DNA from: Acidobacteriaceae bacterium
GTDB taxonomy: Bacteria; Acidobacteriota; Terriglobia; Terriglobales; Acidobacteriaceae
Assembly (NCBI GenBank): GCA_003162495.1
Contig: PMOF01000212.1
Span: 6,540 to 36,029, forward strand
DNA: 29,490 nt
Direction of reading: 5' to 3'
Shown: positions 7,060 to 14,194 of the stretch, piece after piece
Position numbering within the stretch: position 1 is the first letter of the stretch
Layout of the letters: each line of letters starts with the position of its first letter
The notes under the pieces: generated by a model
What the model saw: only the letters and a program-made list of their open reading frames with translations
Database searches by the model: none
Told to the model about the DNA's origin: nothing
Translations under genes and position numbers: made by a program

Positions 7060-8400
7060 TTAGACCGCGCCGCCCGCTGCCGATCCAGCCAGCGTCAACT
7101 CGGGATGCTCTTCGGCGATCTCCTTGAGCGCCTCGCCGAAGGTGATGTTCTTTTCCTTCTGGCGAGCCTTGGCCGCGTCGGTCAGCGGATCGCCGGTTGT
7201 GCCCTTGCCGCGCGATGCGCCGCCGCCCTCGACCACGCGTCCGCCCGGAACGATCTTCGGGAAGCTCTCCATGAACAGCACCAGCGTCTCCAGCGGCGTG
7301 ACCTTCTTCTTTTGGTCGCCTTCGCCGAACTCGACCGTGGTGGTGATCTTGGCTAGCTCGTCGAAGACCAGGGGCAAGCCCTGCTTGTCAAACGCGGGCA
7401 CCCAGTGGCCCTTGCTTTTGAGCCGCGTCACAGCTTCGGTGGCGCGTTGCTTCACTTCGCCGCCAGCCAGGGCCGTCTCCCGCTCCGCAAACTTGGCAGT
7501 GGAATTCTTGAGGTCCGTCTCTAGCGAGGCGATCTTCGCCTGGAGCGGGGCTGCAGCCGCGGTTGCGGCCTCGGTGGCGATGCGGGTCACGTCGCTCTCG
7601 GCGAAAGTCTTAGGACCGCCGCCGATGCCCAGCAAACTGACGAGAGCGTCTTTCACTTGCTCGCCGATACTTTTCGTTTCTGCCACTGTTCCATCCTCCC
7701 CGAAGTCCACCGTGATGAACTTCGATCCACGATCGTCGAATGCGACGTCCTGCAAACCTTTGACTTCCGGCGGCTGCGCGCCCAGATAGGCCACATGCCG
7801 TAAACCCTTGATGCTGCCGTCGTCGTTGCAATAGAACGCGGCAGAGCGCTTCTTGAACTTCCCCGCCTGGCGCAGCTCGTTGAACTTTGGGTCGACCTGC
7901 TTCTCCCTGGCCAGCAGCGTGTCCCCGTCCACCATCAAGCCGTCGATCCATCCGTAGGCCGGCTTGTCGTCGGCCGGATGGCCGATCGTGTTTGGCGCTT
8001 CGTGATAGGTGGGGTCGTAGTTTTTAACCACGCGGTCGAGATCGGCGCGGGTAATCTTGCCCTTGTTCGCGCCCGTGTAATCGCCGGCGCGGAAGATTTC
8101 AATCCACGGCCGCGGCGCTTCGCCGTGCGTCTGCTGCGAGGGCAGGTGGTTCTTCACAAAGTCAGTCGTGTCGAGGCCTTCTTCTTTCGCGCGTTCCACA
8201 ATCTTGCGCGCGGCCGGAGCCTTCTGGCTCGACGGCAAGTCGGTGTGCGCGTACATATCCAGCGCGGAATTGACATGATCGTGTGTGTCCAGCGGAAGAT
8301 GCCACGTATCCGGATTAGAGGGATCGCCCACCGCCGCGAACTTATCCGCAGTCAGAGGGCTCCCGGCGACCGTCTTGATCTTCGCTGCCATTGAAGCCAT
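7060..8400 (-). CDS. Mu I-like prohead protease with scaffold region and N-terminal DUF6582-like domain
   Basis: This 446-aa protein starts at ATG 8400. Residues about 20-85 (DTWHLPLDTHDHVNSALDMYAHTDLP through KIVERAKEEGLD) match the DUF6582-type module. Residues about 95-220 form the Mu I-like protease domain, with PRPWIEIFRAGDY, the ADLDRVVKNYDP segment, NTIGHPADDKPAYGWID and the KKRSAAFY strand. The rest is helical, charged and Ala/Glu-rich (LQAKIASLETDLKNSTAKFAERETAL), like a self-cleaving scaffold. In Mu the I gene makes both protease and scaffold (Z). It acts in prohead assembly and is coupled with the major capsid gene downstream. The start has no strong ribosome site; ATG 8391 is an alternative. 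Confidence 0.85.
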   Translation of the reverse strand: MASMAAKIKTVAGSPLTADKFAAVGDPSNPDTWHLPLDTHDHVNSALDMYAHTDLPSSQKAPAARKIVERAKEEGLDTTDFVKNHLPSQQTHGEAPRPWIEIFRAGDYTGANKGKITRADLDRVVKNYDPTYHEAPNTIGHPADDKPAYGWIDGLMVDGDTLLAREKQVDPKFNELRQAGKFKKRSAAFYCNDDGSIKGLRHVAYLGAQPPEVKGLQDVAFDDRGSKFITVDFGEDGTVAETKSIGEQVKDALVSLLGIGGGPKTFAESDVTRIATEAATAAAAPLQAKIASLETDLKNSTAKFAERETALAGGEVKQRATEAVTRLKSKGHWVPAFDKQGLPLVFDELAKITTTVEFGEGDQKKKVTPLETLVLFMESFPKIVPGGRVVEGGGASRGKGTTGDPLTDAAKARQKEKNITFGEALKEIAEEHPELTLAGSAAGGAV

Positions 8401-8475
8401 GCTCTACTAACTCCCTGCCTGCGCCGTGCAACGTGACAGGGCGGCGCACATTGGCGAGATCGCCCGCTCATTCGC

Positions 8476-9333
8476 TCACGCGGCCGCTGAGAAAACCTTG
8501 CCGAACCCAAGCTGCGGAACCTTCAGTCGCGCCAGCAGCGGCAAGCGAGCATAGCCCGGCTCGGTCGCATCTTTGGGCGCTTCTTTGGCCAGCAGCGGCA
8601 CCACGCTGCAGCGGCAGTTGAATCCGTTGGGCGGATAAATCTTGAGCCACACCGGGTCGTCGGCGTGCGCCGCAAAGCCGTCCAGCACCGCATGCTCAGG
8701 CCGCACGCGATCGTCGCCCACGGTCCAGTATTGCCAGACAGGAAACACGTTCTTGGTGGCCGCGTCCTGCATCTGCTCGTAGCGGCCCAGGCTGTAGGCG
8801 CGCTGCATGGCGGTCGAGAATGCGGTGTCCAGGGTGAAGGCGTTGAGCTGCGCAATGCCGGCGTCGTCGGTGAGTTTGTTGACCGCGGTCTCGAAGTCCT
8901 GCGCGGTGCCGCCGTTTTTCGCCACCTCGGCCAGGGCGTCGCGGATCTTCGCGATCAGGCGCACGTCGGCGGCCGCTGCCAGCGTGAACGCATCCTTGCG
9001 GTACTGCGCCGTGAGCCCATCGAAGATTTCCTTGGTCACCGGCGTGAGATCCGCGATATATTGCGCCGCGTCGTCGTTGGGCAGCTCGGTGGAGAAGCTG
9101 CCGTAGAGTGTGGCAATGTCCTCGGCCTCGTCGAAGCGAAGCCGCGATGCTGCGTTGACCGCGAGCCGCTGCCCGCTCTTCTTGTGCGCGAGCTTCACAA
9201 TCTGCACCCGGCCCAGCAGGTTGGCCGCGGCCAGGTGGCGCGCGAGCTGGTCGCCGATCCGCGTCTGGATGCGCGGGTCGTGTGGCGGGGCGAGATGAAA
9301 ACGGAGGGTCATTGCGTGTAGGTCACTTAGCAT
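8476..9333 (-). CDS. Head morphogenesis protein, Mu gpF / gp30 family
   Basis: The 285-aa start is ATG 9333, which has AGGGG seven bases upstream and overlaps the preceding TAA; the 83 upstream in-frame codons are antisense-like sequence inside the 741-aa gene and are rejected. The C-terminal signature is diagnostic of the Phage_Mu_F domain: WTVGDDRVRPEHAVLDG, then PPNGFNCRCSVVPL (residues about 210-262). Mu gp30 joins the portal to the early prohead. The family normally follows the portal gene directly; here four exported-protein genes separate them. The GFNCRC cysteines are the conserved ones of the family. Confidence 0.93.
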   Translation of the reverse strand: MLSDLHAMTLRFHLAPPHDPRIQTRIGDQLARHLAAANLLGRVQIVKLAHKKSGQRLAVNAASRLRFDEAEDIATLYGSFSTELPNDDAAQYIADLTPVTKEIFDGLTAQYRKDAFTLAAAADVRLIAKIRDALAEVAKNGGTAQDFETAVNKLTDDAGIAQLNAFTLDTAFSTAMQRAYSLGRYEQMQDAATKNVFPVWQYWTVGDDRVRPEHAVLDGFAAHADDPVWLKIYPPNGFNCRCSVVPLLAKEAPKDATEPGYARLPLLARLKVPQLGFGKVFSAAA

Positions 9334-11552
9334 AGCCCGGCCCCTAAAAGAGCCATGAAACATTTCACCGGCGCGGCCCCTGACTGGCCCTCGATTTCTA
9401 TCGCCGCGCCATCCAGAACTGTGCCGCCAATGCCATTCGCCATCAGGTAATCCAGCGATTTGCTGCTGGTTGAGTTCGTGTAATAAAGCACATAAGGATC
9501 GCCTGCCGAATACCCGCTGGTATCGGACATGCCGGCGGCCCAAAGCGAGTTGAAAACGACCCCCGCGGACTGTCCTGTGCAACTTGGCGGGGTCACGCCG
9601 CCAGAAATACAGAGACCTGATGGTGGCCCGGTGCCCACATAACTGGTCGAGATGACTACGGAATAGGCGCCGGAATTGATGGTTGGGGTGAACACTGGAT
9701 CGCCCACAACGTTCGTGTTGGTGGTTGCGCCCTGTGTCTGCGTTTTGTTGTTGGCCGTGGCGCCTACACAGCCGGTCGAGCCTCCGGACGTTTTCGCCCC
9801 GGCAATGGTGTAAAGCTCAATGTGTGTCGAAGTGGTAGGCGATGGAAAATTCCACACTCGATCCCTTTGCACCGCGGCAGAGCCAAGGCAGGTCGAATAG
9901 ATTTGAGGATCGGTCGTGGCGCTCGAATTCGCGATGGCCGTGTAAGTCTCGCCAAGGTTCGAGTTCAATCCAGTGAGCGGGTATCCGGTGATTGGATTCG
10001 ATGTACTGAAGACTATCGCGTTGCCTTCAGAGGGCAGCGGGTTCCACGCTAAGCTCCCCGTGGTGCTGAACCACACTGCATCGAGCACCACCTGGATGAT
10101 GCTGGGCTGCGTCCCGGTGCCGGACGATGGTTTGAATGCGTCAGAAATGATGTTAAAAGTCAGGCCGCCTGTGTTGTTGGGATCTTGCGCGTTGGCGCTG
10201 AGCGTGGGATTTGTGGCCCCGGCAGTCCCCTGCACGAACGCCATCATTGCGTACTGCTGAAAGGTGTTCTCAAACACGATGGTGTCTACGTCATCCGGCT
10301 GCATCATGCCGGCCCATGCGCTGTTTTGAATGCTCGTAGACGTGCCCACCGCCGTGGTTAAAATCTCATCCCCATTCACCGTGGTGGTAAAAGAGCCCGG
10401 CTGCAATGCGCCCTGCAGCCCGCTGGCCGCGTGGCCGCCGTCGGAACAAGTCGTAGGACCAGAAGACGCCAGCCCGCTCATCTCGTCGTAGCGAATCTGC
10501 GTGATCACAGTTCCGCTGTAAGCTCCTCCGGTCCAGTTCATGCTGATTTTGCTGGTTCCGGTCGCCGGGTTGCATACGTGGTAGCTCGAAGTGATGATAT
10601 GGTTCGACGTGTCATCCACGGTTGCGCCAGCCGCCCAGGTGTTGCTCTTATCGTCTGTCGGCGTGGTCAGCGTGAGCGCCGGCGTGCCGCTTGAATCCGG
10701 CATGCTGATGGTCATATTGATGACGTTGCCCGCCGAAACTGGAGGAACAGTAATATAAAGCGGCGTAGTCAGAGCATCGCCAGCCGGCCCAAACGAAACC
10801 GTGTCTTTCTCGTGAACGATGCAGGGATGCGTCGAATCGCAATCCGGCCAGATATAGGTCTTAGGCGCGGTGGTCCGCAGCTCCACCCCGATGCCGTCCC
10901 ACGCCACGGATGTGATCGTGACCTGGCACTTCACACTGCCCGCGCTGGCCACGGTGTTATCGCAGAGCGCGCCGGCCACATTGCTGGAAGTGGTGCCGGT
11001 CCGGTTCGCCTGGCGCAGATTGCCGGTGTTGCTGGTCGGGATGCCGCCCGTGGCCAGGGCTGAGAACTCTGTCACAATCCAGTCGTTCGCGTCTCCGGTG
11101 GTCATGGTGACGGCTGGAGCGGTACTGGTCCCGGTCGCCAGCGGCGAAGTGAATCCCACCCACGCGACCCCTGAGTACTCAGCCACAGAGAGCGTATAGA
11201 GAGTGGTTCCTGTGAATGTTGGAGTTACGGTGGTAAGGGCTGCGCATTTCACGCAAATCGCGATAGCGGAGCAAGTCCCGCTGCCGTTGCAGCCTTGAGC
11301 GTAAACGAAGGAATACGATTTCGACGCGCTGCCAACAATGTTGTTAATGCTGCGCGTGGTGGTTTTCCACGATAGGCCGACTACCACATCATTGCCCGCC
11401 GTCGTCGATCCGGCGAGCGTGCAGGCCACGCCCGCCGACGCTGTGGTTTGGTTACAGAGCGTCCCTGATGCTGAGACGTAGGCGATAGACGCCGACGCCG
11501 ATGACGCGCAGGTCAGCGTCAGGAACAGAATAAGTAGAAGCTGCTTATTCAT
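9327..11552 (-). CDS. 741-aa exported repeat-domain protein (cargo gene D)
   Basis: The start is ATG 11552, overlapping the previous gene by 8 nt. A Sec signal peptide is clear: MNKQ, a Leu-rich core, and a likely cleavage after SASA (residue 21). The mature protein is Thr/Ser/Gly/Ala-rich with many cysteines and seems to have three related beta-sandwich units (about 22-230, 240-470 and 475-725). Each has an opening strand, a G(N/D)-hydrophobic strand, a central Y-x-x-x..C-N/CNPATG region, a SGL/EYSGV turn, and a closing VELRT, FNIISDAF or AIEIEGQ strand. No catalytic motif is visible. A short Cys-containing tail ends in AGLC. It lies inside the phage head operon, translationally coupled on both sides. 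Function unknown; extracellular adhesion or fibre role is inference. Confidence 0.85.
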   Translation of the reverse strand: MNKQLLLILFLTLTCASSASASIAYVSASGTLCNQTTASAGVACTLAGSTTAGNDVVVGLSWKTTTRSINNIVGSASKSYSFVYAQGCNGSGTCSAIAICVKCAALTTVTPTFTGTTLYTLSVAEYSGVAWVGFTSPLATGTSTAPAVTMTTGDANDWIVTEFSALATGGIPTSNTGNLRQANRTGTTSSNVAGALCDNTVASAGSVKCQVTITSVAWDGIGVELRTTAPKTYIWPDCDSTHPCIVHEKDTVSFGPAGDALTTPLYITVPPVSAGNVINMTISMPDSSGTPALTLTTPTDDKSNTWAAGATVDDTSNHIITSSYHVCNPATGTSKISMNWTGGAYSGTVITQIRYDEMSGLASSGPTTCSDGGHAASGLQGALQPGSFTTTVNGDEILTTAVGTSTSIQNSAWAGMMQPDDVDTIVFENTFQQYAMMAFVQGTAGATNPTLSANAQDPNNTGGLTFNIISDAFKPSSGTGTQPSIIQVVLDAVWFSTTGSLAWNPLPSEGNAIVFSTSNPITGYPLTGLNSNLGETYTAIANSSATTDPQIYSTCLGSAAVQRDRVWNFPSPTTSTHIELYTIAGAKTSGGSTGCVGATANNKTQTQGATTNTNVVGDPVFTPTINSGAYSVVISTSYVGTGPPSGLCISGGVTPPSCTGQSAGVVFNSLWAAGMSDTSGYSAGDPYVLYYTNSTSSKSLDYLMANGIGGTVLDGAAIEIEGQSGAAPVKCFMALLGAGLC

Positions 11553-12423
11553 AGAAGAGATTGACCAGCATTCCGGTTGTGCAGGTGGTGGCGCCGTGAG
11601 CCGCGGTCGTCGAAGCGACGTAAATATCCGCGCTGAAGTTGACCGGGAAGATATACGCGTAGTTATTGCCGCCGGTCGGCAGCACTGGAATATCGAGAAG
11701 CTCCTGCGTGGTTCCGAGCGTGATCGAAGATGTGTTGAACACCTGCATCACGCACAGCGAAGCGTTGGGGTTATAGATCGAGAAACCGTACACGTTGCCC
11801 GCCGAGGCCTTGCAGCTCGCAGCTGTGGTGTTCGCTGTCAGCAAGCAAACTGACGTGGCCGATGCGCTTCCTGTGATCGGGTTTTGCTGCACCAACTGCG
11901 CAGATGGAAATGTGACGCTCGCATTCAGGTTGGCATTACTGGCTTGGTAAATCACACCAGGTGTCGGCCCGCAATAGTTCACCGTGTAGGGCGTCACTGT
12001 GGCAGTTCCAGTGATCGCGGTGGTCAGCTTCAATTCAACTGAAACGTAACCGGAAACCAACACCAGAAACTGCTTATTGGTCGAAGCGACGAGCGTGTAG
12101 GGCAGTGAGATAGTCGCGAATGGCGCGGTTGTCGGGTCTACGACCGAGTAGGCAGGCACGGTAACAAAGTTCCCATCCCCCGGATTGGCGAGGAAAGAGA
12201 TCGCGCCGCCGGTGATGGTGGTTCCCTGGTCGAGCGTAACCAGGATCGCGCTGCCCAGCGGATTGTTGCTGAGCACCTGGGTGGCGTTCACGCTGGTAGC
12301 CGAAGTCCACCCGGTGCCGGTACTCGGAGAGCCCGTGCAGCCGAAGATGGGGCCGCCGACGAGTTGCCCCCATCCGGCCGCCGAAGCAAACAGCAGGAGC
12401 GCTGAAACTAGAAACTTCTTCAT
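11545..12423 (-). CDS. Exported protein with phage virion-type C-terminal beta domain (cargo gene C)
   Basis: I choose ATG 12423, giving 292 aa, because GGAGAG lies four bases upstream; the frame-first ATG 12435 would add only MESI before the signal peptide. The signal peptide is MKKF plus a Leu/Ala core, with likely cleavage after GWG (residue 19). The C-terminal about 90 residues (KASAGNVYGFSIYNPNASLCVMQVF, TLGTTQELL.IPV, F..NFSADIYVASTTAA, LVNLFYE end) follow a pattern I know from virion surface proteins of environmental phages: ASAGNxYG, YNxNAS, GTT, VASTT, NLFY. The N-terminal half is another beta domain. Seven cysteines suggest disulfides after export. It overlaps cargo gene D by 8 nt. 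Confidence 0.85.
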   Translation of the reverse strand: MKKFLVSALLLFASAAGWGQLVGGPIFGCTGSPSTGTGWTSATSVNATQVLSNNPLGSAILVTLDQGTTITGGAISFLANPGDGNFVTVPAYSVVDPTTAPFATISLPYTLVASTNKQFLVLVSGYVSVELKLTTAITGTATVTPYTVNYCGPTPGVIYQASNANLNASVTFPSAQLVQQNPITGSASATSVCLLTANTTAASCKASAGNVYGFSIYNPNASLCVMQVFNTSSITLGTTQELLDIPVLPTGGNNYAYIFPVNFSADIYVASTTAAHGATTCTTGMLVNLFYE

Positions 12424-12434
12424 TATGCTCTCCA

Positions 12435-13349
12435 TTAGTTTGTGCGTTCCACTTCAGCGTGCAGGTCATAAGTGCCGGTTCCGGTAGGGCAGCCCGCGTA
12501 GGTGGTTGTGTAGCTGATCGCGGATGCGGTCGCAGACCATAATGGAATCGCAGCGTCCACAAAGCCGGCGGCGCTGGAGATGGCGGTGTTGGCCAGCGTC
12601 AGCGGAACCGTTTGCGCCGTGTGCGCGTGGGTCGCGTCCGTCCAACTGACCGTGGCGTATACGCTCCCGGTGCCGGTGGTGCAAAGCGCATTCTGGTCGG
12701 CGTAGAGACGAACCAGGTAATGCCCTGCGGCTGGAGTCGAAGCAAGAATATTCACTGTCGATTGCGACGCGGATTGCGCGGTGACATCGGAAACGCCGAG
12801 CACGGTGGAGTACCCGATGCCGGCCGTGGCGCCACCGGCGGCAGTGGTGGGATAGCCGGCTCCAGCAAAGATGATGTTGGCGTTGTAGCTGAGCACATGA
12901 GCCGTGCCGGTCGACACTGGCAGCTCACCAACCGTCGTAACCCCGCTGCCATCCGTAACTGTTCCCGCGCCCGCGCCGCAAGGGGCCGATTGGGGATTCT
13001 GCAGCTCCATATCCGTGCCGTCGTAAACGAAGACAGCCACGGCGGTGGTGATCAAGTCGTTCGCCGCGACTGCCGAGGTGCCGCACTTGGTGATGGTCTT
13101 GGCCGCGACCCCGCAATATTGCAGGGTAGGCGTGGTGGTGGTGTTGGCGTGGCCGGGAAGCACCTTGAAGACCTCGCCGGTCCCGATCGCGATGCAGCCA
13201 TTCACAGTGGCCACCAGTGTGTTCACCGCTCCGGAGTCCGCGGCGTAGTTGGGCGCCAGGCTGTTTTCCGGGTAGTTGGCGTTGGCGGTCTGGCCATAAG
13301 CTGCGAGACCGCAGGATAAAACGATTGCAAGGGCTAACAGCTTTTTCAT
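12435..13349 (-). CDS. Exported tail-fibre-like protein with duplicated C-terminal domain (cargo gene B)
   Basis: This 304-aa protein starts at ATG 13349 (ATGA overlap with cargo gene A). The signal peptide is MKKLLALAIVLSCGLAAYG, with cleavage before Q20. Residues about 40-117 follow the common phage tail-fibre module: G(x)F.V...NTTTTPTLQYCGVAAKTI, then a CG.SAVAANDL and a V.VYDGTDMELQN end. A Gly/Ala linker (125-185) leads to a C-terminal domain (186-304) that is clearly related to that of cargo gene A: AGHYLVRLYADQNALC, SWTDATHAH, ending in YDLHAEVE. This is export plus tail-fibre architecture in one protein. Function unknown. Confidence 0.87.
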   Translation of the reverse strand: MKKLLALAIVLSCGLAAYGQTANANYPENSLAPNYAADSGAVNTLVATVNGCIAIGTGEVFKVLPGHANTTTTPTLQYCGVAAKTITKCGTSAVAANDLITTAVAVFVYDGTDMELQNPQSAPCGAGAGTVTDGSGVTTVGELPVSTGTAHVLSYNANIIFAGAGYPTTAAGGATAGIGYSTVLGVSDVTAQSASQSTVNILASTPAAGHYLVRLYADQNALCTTGTGSVYATVSWTDATHAHTAQTVPLTLANTAISSAAGFVDAAIPLWSATASAISYTTTYAGCPTGTGTYDLHAEVERTN

Positions 13350-14194
13350 TGGACTGCCTCCACGGAAATGTGCGCGTCGTAACTAGCCGGCCCACCGGTC
13401 GCGCAGGAGCCGGTGACGGTTGAGGTGTAGGTGATGGCGCTCGATGCCGCCGCGAAAATGGGAACAACGCCCTCGATCGCGCCGCTGGTCGAGGACTGCG
13501 CGGAGCCTAAAGTCAGGGTGATGCTGTTGACCGTGCGCACATGGTTCGCGCTGGTCCAGGTGAAGGTGAAAAACACAGACTCGCTTCCGGTGGGGCAAAG
13601 CGCATTCTGGTCGGCCGTGTATCCGATGCGGTATTTGCCGGCGCTGGGCACTGTGCCCACCAGGTTGACGGTTGCTTGCGAGGCGGTCTGCCCCAGCACG
13701 TCGGAGTCGCCGACACTGCCGCTGCTCACCGTGCACACGCCAGTGCACCCGTTGACGCTCTGCACATAGGCGATCGTAGGCAGCGGCGGGATCGAGGGAA
13801 GCCAGTTATCAAAGTTATCGACGCCCGCGGAGTACCAGTAATTGCCTGCGCTAGGCTGCACGCAGGGGATAGTCGCCACAGGGGAGCCGCTTTGCCCATA
13901 AAATGTGACCCGCCAGCAGAGGTTCGCCGGAATGGTGTAAGCCGAGTCTGGCATGGAAGGAAGAATCCACGCTCCGTCCGTCACCGCGGCCCACACAGGC
14001 GACACCGTTGCCAGGCCGCCGCCGGGCTCGTGAAAGTAGGTGGGCGTCCCGTTACTCAGCACGGGTACCCACACCGTCTTGCCATTGAGATGCGAGGGGC
14101 CATCCATGGTCTGGGTTGACTGCACCGGCACCGTCTGCGCAAGAACGGCGCTGGGAGCGACTGCGAGGACAACCGCTAGGATTGCTCGCTTCAT
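13346..14194 (-). CDS. Exported tail-fibre-like protein with SVNGxTGxV motif (cargo gene A)
   Basis: This 282-aa protein starts at ATG 14194, overlapping the portal stop by ATGA. The signal peptide is MKRAILAVVLAVAPSAVLA, with AxA-type cleavage before Q20. Residues 60-140 form a beta domain. Residues 144-156 (VQSVNGCTGVCTV) are a version of the phage tail-fibre signature SVNGxTGxV, with two cysteines placed in the motif. The C-terminal domain (about 163-282) pairs with that of cargo gene B: AGKYRIGYTADQNALC, TWTSANHVRTVNSITLTLG, ending SYDAHISVE. Translational coupling to the portal gene shows that it is transcribed with the head genes. No catalytic motif is seen. Confidence 0.87.
   Translation of the reverse strand: MKRAILAVVLAVAPSAVLAQTVPVQSTQTMDGPSHLNGKTVWVPVLSNGTPTYFHEPGGGLATVSPVWAAVTDGAWILPSMPDSAYTIPANLCWRVTFYGQSGSPVATIPCVQPSAGNYWYSAGVDNFDNWLPSIPPLPTIAYVQSVNGCTGVCTVSSGSVGDSDVLGQTASQATVNLVGTVPSAGKYRIGYTADQNALCPTGSESVFFTFTWTSANHVRTVNSITLTLGSAQSSTSGAIEGVVPIFAAASSAITYTSTVTGSCATGGPASYDAHISVEAVQ

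Noticed and set aside
9334..9582. Longer N-terminus for the gp30-like gene
   Set aside because: The extra 83 codons lie inside the 741-aa gene in another frame and have biased composition. ATG 9333 has a ribosome site and the usual overlap.
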